Positions 8,502 through 19,187 of a stretch of 64,000 nucleotides of DNA are shown in pieces. This stretch comes from Rhizobium sp. 2MFCol3.1. GTDB lineage: Bacteria; Pseudomonadota; Alphaproteobacteria; Rhizobiales; Rhizobiaceae. Position numbers and translations under genes: made by a program. The notes under the pieces are model-generated. The model did not search any database, was not told where the DNA came from, and saw nothing but the letters and a program-made list of their open reading frames with translations. The stretch is taken from assembly GCF_000377565.1 (NCBI RefSeq), contig NZ_KB898355.1, positions 496,001 to 560,000 on the forward strand, read 5' to 3'. Within the stretch, counting starts at the first letter, position 1, and the number at the start of each line of letters is the position of its first letter.

Positions 8502-11500
8502 ACTCGGCTGGTTCTGGCAGATGTCGTCAGGTCGGAGACGGCGCGCTTGGCGAACAGCTCCTCGAAGCTCGGCAGGCGGCCGATCCTGTCGATGTTGCGG
8601 GCGTGCTGGTGGATGATCCAGCCGTAGGTACCGGGGCTGTCCATCGACAGGATGTTGCGGCGCGACAGTGCTTCCTTGTAGTCGGCGAGCCGCTTGGAGG
8701 CGATCATGACCGCCAGCTGCTCATCGCTGTGGCCATCGATGGCGTCGCGCGCGTGCCGCACCAGCTTGCTCATCAGGGCGAAATCCTCCGTCAGGATGAG
8801 GTTTCGCACAGCCTTCTCTACGGCTGGCTCGGATGGGCCGAGCGCGTTCGGCACCCGCGCCATCGCCAGCCCCTGCGCCATGGAAAGCACGGTGTAATTG
8901 TTGAGAAGCGCGAACATCTCGTCCGTATCGGTCTCGCCGTAGCCAGGCACACGACCGTTGAGCACCGGCTTGCGGTCGCGATAGGCCAGCTTGAATTTGC
9001 GGACCTGATGGGCAGCCAGCGCCGAGGCCAGTTCCTCGATCAGCTCCTTGCGTGCCTTTGCCTTCAGGATCGCGTCGCTATCCTGATAGAGCAGCAGCGC
9101 CCGGGGCATGCCGTAGACGAAATTGTGCCGTTCGCTCTCCCAGTTCTCCAGGAGCCAGCGCGCCTTCGACGAACCGGTCGCAGCCAGATGCCAGGTGAGC
9201 AGCATGTGTACGGCTTGGCTATGGATGGCCGCTTCGTCGCCATCGTCGGAGATCGAGCCGAGCAGGATCGAGTCGTGGCTGACCTTCTTCGGCAGATCGC
9301 CATAGGGGTCATACTGATAGACGAAGCCACCGCTCATGCCGTTTCCGAAGCCCTTGCCGAAGCTTCCGAGATTGAGAACCGCGCCATTCGTCATGTACTC
9401 GCAGCAGAAGTCGCCCACGCCCTCGATGACAGCGGTTGCGCCGGAATTGCGGACGGCAAAACGGTCCCCCGCCTGGCCTTCCACGAAGGTGCGGCCGCCG
9501 GTGGCACCGAAGAGAGCGAAGTTGCCGATCAGCACATTGCCGCCCGCCTCGTCGGAGCCGCCACCCGGCGACTTGACGACGATCGTGCCGCCGCAGGCGC
9601 TCTTGCCGACGCCGTCATTGCAGGTGCCGGTGTGGGTGAGCACCATGCCGTCATTGCAGAACGCGCCGTAAGATTGTCCGGCCGAACCCGAGGTCGCGAT
9701 ATTGACCGATCCGGGCTCGAGGAAGCGGCGGCCGCGCTCGTCCTGGCGAACGGCCGGCAGGGTGGCTGCTTTGGCGGCGTCGATCTCGTAGTTCAGCATG
9801 CGCTCGATATCGACCGCTAACTGCCCGCCGACGCTCTTGTTGCAATTGTTGAGGAAGCGATTGCCGCCGAGCTCGACGGTCGCCTTGCCGTTTTCGATCA
9901 GTGCCGACTGCACGAGGTCGAGGAAGCCATCATCGACGGCGTAATCCTTCTCCATATAGACGGGGTCGGTAATCTTCACCTCCTCGACCACCGCGAGCAT
10001 CGCGCGGAGGTCAAGCTGCCCGACGCTCGAGGGGTGAGCGAGGAGATGAAGAAGATCGGAACGCCCGCGCGCCTGGCGCAGCGACGGCAAGCCGAGCGAT
10101 GCCAGAAGCTCGCGGGTCTCATGGGCGATGTTCAGCAGATATTGCGCCAGCGCCCTCGGATCGCCGTTGAAGACCTCCTGGTTGGTGGTCAGCCCGGCCG
10201 GGCACTTGATGTTGCAGTTCTTCGCCATGACGCACTTCAGCATCATCAGCGCGGTCGTGCCGAATTCGAAGCTGTCGCCACCGAGCAGGGCCGACTTGAT
10301 GACGTCGCTCGCCGTCTGGTGTGCGCCCGAGCAACGCAGCGTGACTTTTTCCCGCAAGCCGTTCGCGCAAAGCGCCTGGTGAACCTCGGCGATGCCGATT
10401 TCGGCGGCGCGTCCTGTATATTTCAGGCTGGTGACGGCGGCAGCACCCGTGCCACCCGTATTTCCTGCGACGTTGATCACGTCGGCGCCTGCCTTGGCCA
10501 CCCCAACGGCGATCGTGCCGATGCCTTCCGACGAAACGAGCTTGACGACCACACGCACGCGCGCCGCCTTGGCGTCATGGATGAGCTGCGCCAGATCCTC
10601 GATCGAATAGGTGTCGTGATGAGGGGGAGGCGAGACGAGCTCGACGCCGGGCGTGCCGCCACGCGCAGCCGCGATCTCTACGGTCACCTTGGGCGAGGGG
10701 AGCTGGCCGCCTTCGCCGGGCTTGGCGCCTTGGCCGATCTTGATCTCGATCTCCTCAAGCATCGGATCGGCGAGATAACCCGCCCAGATGCCGAAGCGCC
10801 CCGAGGCGAACTGCTTGATCTTGGACGCGCGGATCGTGCCGTAGCGCGACAGATGCTCGCCGCCCTCGCCGGAGTTCGACATGCCGCCAGCCATGTTGGT
10901 GCCGTGGGCGACCGCTTCATGGGCGGCGGCCACAAGCGCGCCGTGGCTCATGGCGCCGGAGGCAAGCAGCGGCGTGATCTCGCTTGCGTTTTGAACCTCG
11001 GAAAGTGGGATGCTCGCGGGTGCCGTGCGCAGCAGCGAGAGATAGTCCCGGGCCTCGTCCTTCGCCTGCACGGCAAGAGCGCCTGCTTCCAGCCAGTGGC
11101 CGACGATGTCGGTGTCGAAGCGCATCACGAGCGACTGCGCAAGTGCCGAAAGCAGCGTCAGCTGGCTACCATTCAAGGTCGTCAGTCGCAGCCGGAACCC
11201 GTCGTCGCCGACGCGTTCGCAGGCAAGGCCGCGCACCATGAACGCGTTGTTCCCCTTGCGGGAAAATCGTCCCATCTCGCGCCTGAAATCCTCGGCATTC
11301 CCGCAGAAGCTGACATCGGCGGGCAGGTCCAGCACATCACGCAAGGCCGCGGGGCGACGCATACGCTCTTCCATCATCATGCGGGCGAAGGCGCGGTAGC
11401 CGGGCGTGATCTCGAAGCGGTCGATCGCCTCGGGCGTCAGCTTTTCGAAGCTGGTGCTGTAATAGGCGGCGTCGTTGAGGCCGAAAGCATCTTCCAGCCG

Positions 11501-14007
11501 GTTGAGCGGCAGGAGCCGGAAGAATTCCGACTGGTCGGTGTCGCCAGACATCCGCTCGAAATCGATCTTCTCCTCGGTCATGTCGACGAAGCCACGCACC
11601 GCGGTCGTGCCATATGAGTGACCGGCGCCTTCGGCGCGCTCCTTGAAAAGACCAAGCAGCGGTATCTCGTTTCGCTGGCGACGGTCAGCGCCCGCATGTG
11701 CCAGTCGCACACCGCCTGGGCGATGACGGCGAAGTTCACGCCGCCAACAGGGGTCTTCACATTCGGGAAATAGCGACGCAGCACGGGATCGTTGGTGTCG
11801 AGGAAGTTGGGCTCGAAGAACTCGCCGGCGATATAGCTTTCGGCGGTGCAGAGACCAACCTTGCCCATGGTCTTCATCAACGACTTTTCCGCCGCCTTGG
11901 CAAAGCGCTTGAACGCCTTGTCGGCATCGGCGCCGAACTTCTCCTCGGCCCGGAACTGGACGCCGAGCGGATAGACGGCCGATGCGCCGAAGCCAAGCGC
12001 CGCGGCGATGTGATGAGACGAGGAGATCTGGCCGCTCTCGGCGATGATGGAGACACGCAGGCGAAGGCCGGTCTCGATCAGGCGCTGGTTCAGCGCGGAG
12101 ATGACGATGATCATCGGCAGGGCCGCGCGGTCGCGCGCCACATGCCGATCGGTGACGACGGCGATCCCGCCCTCTTCGGCGGCGAAGGCCTCCACCGCGT
12201 CGCAAAGCCCGGAGATCGCCGCTTCCAGCGCCTGCTCGTTGGCCTTGGGATCGCCAGCAACGGGCGTGTATAGCATCTCGAAGCGGCGCAACGGCGTCTC
12301 GCTCTGCTCACGGATCTTCAGCATGTCGAGATGGGTGAGGATCGGCGAGCGGACGACGATCTGTCGGGCCGCTTTGGCGCCGATGTTCGGCTTGGCGCCA
12401 AGCGCCACGCGCAAAGTCATGCCGTCGGCTTCGCGGATGCTGTCGAGCGGCGGGTTGGTGACCTGTGCGAAGCGCTGCGAGAAATACTTTGCAACGCCGC
12501 CCTCCTGGTCGGAAAGGGCGTTAATGGCGTTGCCGTAACCCATTGCCGAGATCTTCTCGGCGCCGGTCGCCAGCATCGGATCCATCAGGAACTTGAAGCT
12601 TTCCTGATTGTGGGAATAGGCGACGTAGCGCTGATGACGCTCCAGATCGCCATTATAGCGGAGCGGGGATCCCTGCTGGTCGGCTGGTACTTCGGGCAGG
12701 TCTTCAAGGCGGATGCGGGCGTCGGTGAGAAGCGTCTTGTAGTCGCGCTGCGCCGCAAGCATCTCAAGCGCTTCCGATGTCGAGAAGGATCGGCCGGCCG
12801 CGTGGTCGAAATAGAGCATGCCACCGGCCTCGATCCGGCCGCGCCGGAGGACCGTCTCGGGCGGAAAGGCAATCTGGCCCGCTTCAGACATGACGCAGAG
12901 ATAGTCGGAGGTCTCGACCGTGCGCAGCGGCCGCAGGCCGAGCCGGTCGAGCCTGGCGCCGACGATGGTGCCGTTGCCGAAGATCAACGCGGCCGGGCCG
13001 TCGTTCTTCTCCTCGTAGAGGGAGAAGTATTCGAACATCGCCCTGACGTCCTCGGACAGCGTCTCGTCGTTCTCCCAGGCCGGCGGCATCATCGAGACGA
13101 CGGCGGTGACGAGGTCAAGGCCATCTTCCATCACCCGGCTCTGCAACGTCTGGTCGAGACGGCAGCTGTCGGATTGGCCCTTCGGGCGGATGATCGCGGA
13201 GTTGCGGGCGAGCGCGATCGCGGTCTCGGAGAGCCGGTTCTTCTTGTCGGTGTTCAGTTCGCCATTGTGCGCCATCAGCCGGAAGGGCTGGGCCATGGAC
13301 GGGTGCGGGTCGGTGTTGGTGGAAAAGCGCGTGTGGAAATACATGGTGTGGATTTCGTGCGCGGGGTCCACGAGATCGCGGAAGTAGGGCAGGACCTCAT
13401 TCGAGCTAAGCCGGCCCTTGAAGACCTGCGTGCGGGCGCTGAGCGACAGCGGATAGAAGCCGGCCAAAGCCGGATCGGTATAGGCAACGGCTTCGATGGC
13501 AAGCAGCGCCTTGTGTATGCGCCAGTCGAATTCAGCCGGCGTCTTCGCGGCCTCGGGAGCTGCGAACACCCACTGGCGGATCGGCAGCTGGTAGCGCACG
13601 GCGATCGGGCGGATCGCGTCATTGTCGACAGGCACGTCTCGCACCAGAAGCACGGGCAACCCCTCATCGGCGAGCGCTGCCTCGATGATATCGGCCGCGC
13701 GCTGGTGCTGACTTGGGTTGTTCGGCAGGAAGAAATTGCCGACGCCGAAGCGACCGGTCGCGAGATCAGGCTTGCTAGTGAGGCCGCGGAAGAAGGAGAG
13801 GGAGAGATCGACCGAGATGCCGGCGCCATCGCCGACGCCCTCCGCCGACATGCCGCCGCGATGAGGGACGGCACAGAGCGCCTCGTGCCCCCTCTTCAGC
13901 ACGTCGTGGGTCTGAACGCCGTCCTTGCGGGTGATGAAGCCGACACCACAGCTGCTCTTGTCTTCGCTGATGTCGTAGAGGCCCGTGACCCGATCTTGTG
14001 CGCTCAT
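8498..14007 (-). pseudogene. Divergent glutamate-synthase (GltB-like) large subunit, interrupted by a one-base frameshift
   Basis: Class-II glutamine amidotransferase plus FMN synthase of the GOGAT family, about 1836 residues if repaired, clearly longer than the roughly 1500 usual for GltB. The nucleophile is Cys20 after a short propeptide (KSSCGVGF), with HRGGMSAEG and RFSTNTDPHPSMAQPFR. The FMN core from about residue 1000 has QGAKPGEGGQLP and SPPPHHDTYSIEDL; the iron-sulfur motif near 1260 is C-x5-C-x3-CPAG; a GXGXG beta-helix spans about 1440-1560, then about 280 extra residues. Frame is lost at the AAA at 11670-11672: restoring a fourth A reads ASENEIPLLGLF and joins both halves. The rest is intact, so a sequencing error or very recent mutation is likely. 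Coupled to the diflavin reductase downstream. Confidence 0.85.
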
Positions 14008-14261
14008 CTGCCCGTCTCCCTTGGTCGCGCCTTGGCGCGTGTCGTTTCAGTCCCGCAGGCGGAGCCGCAGGTGACCTGGCACGCTCCTCCGCTGGCGATT
14101 TAAAGGCGTTTTTTATTGGCGGTATGCGTGGACGCACGCGTGGCGGCCGGCTGCGCAATCGCTGCCGTGAGGACCGTCACTTTGCTGTAGGCGCGTGCTG
14201 TCATCGTCGAAATGGACCCGCGTAACGGCCGCCGATGGCTGACCTCTGATTACGTCAGCAT

Positions 14262-14299
14262 TGCTTACTTATCTTGATCATTGGAGTCAAGTTTGACTC
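14262..14299 (-). promoter_or_regulatory. Candidate promoter and overlapping palindromic operator of the GltB-like operon
   Basis: On the minus strand TTGACT (14290-14285) and TAAGCA (14267-14262) are 17 bases apart, a plausible -35/-10 pair. The -35 lies inside a perfect palindrome, GAGTCAA-N2-TTGACTC (14284-14299), which would suit a repressor. It is about 255 bases upstream of the start codon. The rest of 14008-14446 shows no gene. Confidence 0.4.
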
Positions 14300-14370
14300 G
14301 AGAGTGCGCGCGATTTTCCTCGCGGCACGCTTGCAGACTTCCTGTTCGGCAAAGGTTATGAGCACAACGA

Positions 14371-14404
14371 AATGTGGCGGCGCTTCGGGAGGCACCGCCA
14401 CATT
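14371..14404 (-). terminator. Terminator of the chemoreceptor gene
   Basis: AATGTGGCGG and CCGCCACATT form a perfect 10-bp stem around a 14-base loop, about 40 bases past the chemoreceptor stop codon. On the minus strand it is followed by a short T-rich stretch. Confidence 0.7.
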
Positions 14405-14446
14405 CATTCCGAAAAATCGAGCCGACTCGATCGTGTTGTTGGAGAC

Positions 14447-16282
14447 TTAGCTCGCGAGCCGCATTTTCTGGCCCATGTCGTGAAGCGACGTAGCGCCACC
14501 CGATTGAGCGATACGGAAGCCCCGGATCAGATCGAGCAGATCGCCGGTGTCGTTGGCGAGCACCTCGGCGGATGCAGTCGTCTCTTCCGCCATGGCGGCA
14601 TTCTGCTGTGTTGCCGTATCCAGCTGGTTCATTGACTGCGAGATCGAACGCAAGGTCGTGTCCTGCTCCTGGGCGCTGTGGGAGATCTTCGAGACGATCT
14701 CGTTGGCGCTTTCGATCTGGCTTGAAATCCTCTTCAGCGCTTCACCGGCGCGTCCGACGAGATCCACACCCTGCTCGACCTGCGTCGAGGAGCTGGAGAT
14801 CTGGCTCTTGATTTCCTTCGCCGCCGCGGCCGACCGCTGCGCGAGTTCGCGGACCTCCTGCGCGACAACTGCGAAACCCTTGCCGCTTTCGCCGGCACGC
14901 GCCGCTTCCACGCCTGCATTGAGGGCCAGAAGGTTCGTCTGGAAGGCGATCTCGTCGATGACGCCGATGATCTTGGTGATCTCGGCGGAGGACTGTTCGA
15001 TCCCGTTCATCGCGTTGATTGCTTCGCTGACGACGGCGTCGCTCTGCTGCGCTTCGCTGCTGACGCTTGAGACGCGGCGCGCCGCTTCGCGGGCGCCATC
15101 GGCGGTCTGCCGGACGGCAACCGTCAGTTCGTCGAGCGCTGCAGAGGTTTCCTCGAGGTTGGCGGCCTGGCGTTCCGTGCGCTGCGCCAGTTCGTTGGAG
15201 GCGCGGCGAATTTCTTCCTTGCTGACGGCAATGTCGTTGCCCTTCAGGCTTACGCGGGCCATCGCCTGCTCAAGCCTTGCCAGCGCATCGTTGAAGTTGT
15301 CGCGCAGGCCGGCATATTTGGCGCCGAGGTCATCGCAACGGACAGTGAGGTCGCCATTCGCCAGCCGCTCAAGCGAGTTTCCGATGGTCGAAACCACATG
15401 CGCCTGCTGTTCGGCGTCCAGCAGCTGCGCATCGACGCTGCGCTGGCGCTCGGCATTCAGCTCGCGCTGCTGCTCTTCCTGGCGGACGGTCATCTGCTGG
15501 CGATCGCGCACCTTTTCCTGAAGCGACTTGGTGGCCTTTGCCATCATGCCGACTTCGTTGCGCAGGTCCGTATGCGGAATGACCTTGCTGACGTCCTCGT
15601 TGGCGACGGCGCCCAGCGCGTCGTGGATCGCCGACAACGGCCGCGAAATGCCGCGAATGATGTAGAACGCCATGGCGGCGGCGATCGCCAGCGCGACGAG
15701 ACAGAGACCGATGACCGAGATCGTGGCATCCCAGATCTGCGCCTCGACATCATCCATGTAGACGCCGGTCGCAACGACGACCTTCCAGGGTTCGAAGGCC
15801 TTCGAATAATTGCCCTTGAGGAAGAGCTGATCAGCCGGCTGTCCGGGCTTCTGCCAGTAGAAAATGGTGCGCCCGCCGCCGGCGATGCCGCGATCCACCT
15901 GCTCCTTGGAGATGAACTTTCCGGTCTTGTCCTGCAGTCCCGCCTGATTCTGGCCGATGCTCTTGGAGCCGTCCTTGAAGATCTGGACGACGTCGTAGGT
16001 GTAGCCGACGAAATAGCCCGAAGGCTCGTATTTCATCTTCTCAACAACCTTGAAGGCCGCCGTCTGCGCGGCTTCGTGCGTCAGCGTTCCGGCTTTTTCC
16101 TGCTGGTAGAACGTGTCGAGCACGCTAACGGCGCTTTCGACCTGCGAACGCATCATCTCGAAACGTTCGGTGTAAATGGCCTCACGCAAAGTGCTGATCT
16201 GCATGTAGACAATGCCCGAGAATATGACGAGCAGCAGGCCCACGAGCAAGAACAATTGCCGCGAAATCCTTAGGTTTGTCAA
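14447..16282 (-). CDS. Methyl-accepting chemotaxis protein with a periplasmic Cache domain
   Basis: A 611-residue membrane chemoreceptor. TM1 is at about 8-28; a single Cache-type sensor domain follows (about 30-185, with [20 protein letters not shown] and [16 protein letters not shown]). TM2 is at about 188-212, then HAMP, and a cytoplasmic coiled coil whose tip contains [18 protein letters not shown] for CheA/CheW contact. Cache domains of this type commonly bind small organic acids or amines; the ligand is unknown here. The C-terminus (KMRLAS) lacks a CheR-docking pentapeptide. The TTG start at 16282 has GGAG eight bases upstream. Monocistronic, with a terminator behind it. Confidence 0.93.
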   Translation of the reverse strand: MTNLRISRQLFLLVGLLLVIFSGIVYMQISTLREAIYTERFEMMRSQVESAVSVLDTFYQQEKAGTLTHEAAQTAAFKVVEKMKYEPSGYFVGYTYDVVQIFKDGSKSIGQNQAGLQDKTGKFISKEQVDRGIAGGGRTIFYWQKPGQPADQLFLKGNYSKAFEPWKVVVATGVYMDDVEAQIWDATISVIGLCLVALAIAAAMAFYIIRGISRPLSAIHDALGAVANEDVSKVIPHTDLRNEVGMMAKATKSLQEKVRDRQQMTVRQEEQQRELNAERQRSVDAQLLDAEQQAHVVSTIGNSLERLANGDLTVRCDDLGAKYAGLRDNFNDALARLEQAMARVSLKGNDIAVSKEEIRRASNELAQRTERQAANLEETSAALDELTVAVRQTADGAREAARRVSSVSSEAQQSDAVVSEAINAMNGIEQSSAEITKIIGVIDEIAFQTNLLALNAGVEAARAGESGKGFAVVAQEVRELAQRSAAAAKEIKSQISSSSTQVEQGVDLVGRAGEALKRISSQIESANEIVSKISHSAQEQDTTLRSISQSMNQLDTATQQNAAMAEETTASAEVLANDTGDLLDLIRGFRIAQSGGATSLHDMGQKMRLAS

Positions 16283-16504
16283 AATGAAAGCTCCGAAAAT
16301 TAAAGTGGCGCGAAAGCCAGAATGGTGAAAAAAATTCGCTTACTAATAATCAGCGACACACCATGAATTTTCAGTAAAGCTTTAGTCAAATTGCGCGCTA
16401 GGTGACGCATCCAGAATATTGGTGATCATCACGTGATGCACTCCCGCGGCGGGATGCCAGCCGGGGAGTGTATTTGGTCGATGCCGGGCTCAAATCCCGT
16501 CCGA

Positions 16505-17545
16505 TCAGGCGGCGTCGAGTGGCGTATTGCTGAAGTAGCGCGTGAAGTCAGGCGCGGCCGTCAGTGTCTTGCCGTCGGCGTCCTTCAGGATTTTCGACTG
16601 GAACAGATAGTCGCCGATCGCCGTCATCTTGGCCGGATCGATGCGACCGGTAATGCCATCCTGCGTGCGGAAATAGTGCCCCGCGATCAGCGCCTTCAGC
16701 GATGCCTCCACAAGCGCGCGATTGGTCAGCGCGTCGCTGTTGGCCGCGATCATGAGATCGACGGCGTCTTCGGGGTGATCGACGGCGAAGTCGTAGCCCT
16801 TGCGGGTCGCCTGCAGGAAGGCGCGGGCGAGGTCCGGCTTCTCGTTTAGAAATGCCTGGCTGGAGGCGAGCAGCGTCGTGTGCTCGTCCGGAACGCCATA
16901 ATCGGCGTAGCGGAAGGCGCGTTGCTTCACGCCCTCGAGCTCCGCCTGAACGCCTTCCCAAGTGTAGACTTCGAGCGTGAAATCGACGCTGCCGTTGGCG
17001 AGTGCCTGATAGGCAGACGTGCCGAGCGTCACGGTCTCGAATTCGCCCTTGCCGCCATCATGACGGATGAGCGAGCCGATCAGCGCGTTTTCCCAGGCGC
17101 TGCCGAAGCCGCCATAGGTCTTGCCGTCGAGATCCCTGGGGCTGCGGATGTCATCGCGGTTGGCGTTGAAGACCAGACGGCCGGTCTCCGTCTGGACGAT
17201 GGCGTAGGTCGCGACGAGATCGGCGCCGGCTGTCCGCTGGGTCATGAGGCCGATGGCGCCGTCAATTCCAAAGTCGGCGACATGGTTGGCGACGAGCGTG
17301 CCGGCCGAGGTGTCCGTATAGGGCAGGATTTCCACGTCGAGGCCGGCATCCCGGTAAAATCCCTTATCGCGCGCCACGAAGAGGCCGATGTGGTTGGTAT
17401 TGGGCGTCCAGTCCAGCGCGACCTTGACGAGGCGCTTCTCCTGGCTGCGGGCCGACTTCGACAGAAGCGGCGACATCGGCAGTGTCAGAGCAAGCCCTGC
17501 GGCCGAAGCCAAGGCTGCGCGGCGGGTCAGCATCGGGGTTTTCAT
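16505..17545 (-). CDS. thiY: ABC transporter binding protein for thiamine precursor (ThiY/NMT1-THI5 family)
   Basis: A 346-residue periplasmic protein with a twin-arginine style leader (TRRAALASAAGLALTLP). The NMT1/THI5-like fold is marked by VKVALDWTPNTNHIGLFVARDKGFY, typical of formylaminopyrimidine/HMP-binding proteins. It is the last gene of the ykoF-permease-ATPase-thiY operon behind a TPP riboswitch, which fixes its role as uptake of a thiamine pyrimidine precursor. The ATPase stop overlaps its ATG in an ATGA; GGAGG lies eight bases upstream. Exact ligand (HMP, FAMP or thiamine) is not readable. Confidence 0.88.
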   Translation of the reverse strand: MKTPMLTRRAALASAAGLALTLPMSPLLSKSARSQEKRLVKVALDWTPNTNHIGLFVARDKGFYRDAGLDVEILPYTDTSAGTLVANHVADFGIDGAIGLMTQRTAGADLVATYAIVQTETGRLVFNANRDDIRSPRDLDGKTYGGFGSAWENALIGSLIRHDGGKGEFETVTLGTSAYQALANGSVDFTLEVYTWEGVQAELEGVKQRAFRYADYGVPDEHTTLLASSQAFLNEKPDLARAFLQATRKGYDFAVDHPEDAVDLMIAANSDALTNRALVEASLKALIAGHYFRTQDGITGRIDPAKMTAIGDYLFQSKILKDADGKTLTAAPDFTRYFSNTPLDAA

Positions 17546-18330
17546 CGTGGTTCCTCCAGGTTGGTCGTTGTGGCGTCGTTCGGGGCATTGAAGAGCGTGT
17601 CGAGAATGTCGGCCTCGATCTCGGCCGCGCGCGCACGCGCCGATCCGTCCAATATGCGCGGGCGTGGGAGATCGACGGTGATCTCGCGGATGACGCGGGC
17701 AGGGCGGGGCGAGAAGATATAGATGCGGTCGGAGAGGTAGACCGCTTCGCGCACATCATGGGTGACGAGCATCGCGGTCCAGTCGTGTTGCGACCACATC
17801 TTTTCCAGCCAGCGCTGCATGCCCGCGCGCGTCAATGCGTCGAGCGCGCCGAAGGGTTCGTCGAGCAAGAGCATCGGCTTGTCCTGGACCACGGTGCGCA
17901 GCAGTGCCGCGCGCTGCCGCATGCCGCCGGACAATTCCGCCGGATAATGCTGGTCGAAGCCGTCGAGGCCGAATTCGGAAAACAGCGGCAGCACCCGCCG
18001 GCGGGCCTCGGCGCGGCGCATGCCTTGCACCTCGAGGCCGAGCGTGGTGTTGTCGATTATGCGCCGCCACGGCATCAGCGCGTCGCGCTGTGGCATGAAG
18101 GCGAAGGGGCGGATCGTTCCGTCTAGCGTCTGGCCATCAAAGCGCATGCTGCCGCCCTCGGGTCTGCGCGCGCCGGTCAGCAGCTTGAAGAGCGTCGATT
18201 TTCCCGAGCCCGACGGCCCGAGAATGGAGACGAATTCGCCGGGCTTCACCGTCAGCGAGATGTCCGACAAAACAGGGGTTTCGCCGTAGCGGCAGGTGAT
18301 GTGGTCGAGTTGCAAGCGTGGCGCGGTCAT
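17542..18330 (-). CDS. thiZ: ABC transporter ATPase for thiamine precursor
   Basis: A 262-residue nucleotide-binding subunit with Walker A GPSGSGKST, signature ELSGGMRQR and Walker [13 protein letters not shown], closest in style to the SsuB/TauB/ThiZ group. The start MTAPRLQLDHITC at 18330 is chosen because AAGGGA lies about nine bases upstream and its ATG overlaps the permease stop (ATGA); an in-frame start ten codons earlier would sit inside the permease gene. It overlaps the binding-protein gene by four bases downstream. Confidence 0.9.
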   Translation of the reverse strand: MTAPRLQLDHITCRYGETPVLSDISLTVKPGEFVSILGPSGSGKSTLFKLLTGARRPEGGSMRFDGQTLDGTIRPFAFMPQRDALMPWRRIIDNTTLGLEVQGMRRAEARRRVLPLFSEFGLDGFDQHYPAELSGGMRQRAALLRTVVQDKPMLLLDEPFGALDALTRAGMQRWLEKMWSQHDWTAMLVTHDVREAVYLSDRIYIFSPRPARVIREITVDLPRPRILDGSARARAAEIEADILDTLFNAPNDATTTNLEEPR

Positions 18331-19151
18331 CGGGCGCTTCCCTTTCCGCGTCTCATCCATGGCATGGCCAGGTGTTCGGCGATCACGGTAAGGCCGAACA
18401 AAGTGAGGGTCAGCACGGCGCTGACGAACACGGCGGCCAGAACCAGATCGGGCCGGAAATTATTCTTGGCGTTCAGCATGTAGATGCCGAGCCCTTTGGC
18501 AGCACCCGCATATTCCGCGAAGATCGCGCCGACGACGGCATAGGTGATGGATATACGCAACCCAGCGAAGAAGAAGGGCAGGGCGGATGGCAGGCGGGCG
18601 AGCAGGAATTGCTTCCAGCGTGGCGCGCCCATCGAGGCGACCAGTTGCTGCAGTTCGTCCTCGGTCGATTGATAGCCCCGGCAAAGTGCCACCAGCATCG
18701 GGAAGAAGGTGACGAGCGCGACCAGCAAGATCTTCGGCATAAGGCCGAAGCCGAACCAGAGCACGATCAACGGCGCGATGGCGACCAGCGGCAGCGTCTG
18801 GCTGATGATGAAGAGCGGAAACAGAGCGCGACGCAGGGACTGGCAGAAATCGATCAGCACTGACAGGATGAAGGCTGCCGCAAGCGAGCAGCCGAAACCG
18901 GCAAGCGTCGCCCGCAATGTCGGGAGCGTGTTGTCGAACAGGGCCTGCCGGGACTGGAAAGTCTGCGCGAGGACACGTGAGGGCGAGGGCAGGGTCGTGG
19001 GCGAGATGCCGGACAGGCGGACATAGGCCTCCCAAGCCGCCACCAGAAGGTAGACGGCCGCGATTGCCGGCAGAGCCTGGCTTAGACCAGTACGGATATG
19101 ATGGTGCAGGTCGCGAACGACCTGCCGGGAAGGCGGGCGTGATGTCGACAA
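18327..19151 (-). CDS. thiX: ABC transporter permease for thiamine precursor
   Basis: A 274-residue inner-membrane permease of the BPD/SsuC-TauC type with about six TM segments. It includes the EAA-type loop region ELQQLVASMGAPRWKQFLLARLPSALP that contacts the ATPase. It is the second gene of the riboswitch-controlled operon, 36 bases after ykoF and coupled to the ATPase gene by ATGA. Function is assigned mainly from context (TPP riboswitch, YkoF, NMT1-type binding protein). Confidence 0.88.
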   Translation of the reverse strand: MSTSRPPSRQVVRDLHHHIRTGLSQALPAIAAVYLLVAAWEAYVRLSGISPTTLPSPSRVLAQTFQSRQALFDNTLPTLRATLAGFGCSLAAAFILSVLIDFCQSLRRALFPLFIISQTLPLVAIAPLIVLWFGFGLMPKILLVALVTFFPMLVALCRGYQSTEDELQQLVASMGAPRWKQFLLARLPSALPFFFAGLRISITYAVVGAIFAEYAGAAKGLGIYMLNAKNNFRPDLVLAAVFVSAVLTLTLFGLTVIAEHLAMPWMRRGKGSAR

Positions 19152-19187
19152 GATAGAACCGTTTTGAACGCGAGCGTGGGTCGGCGC

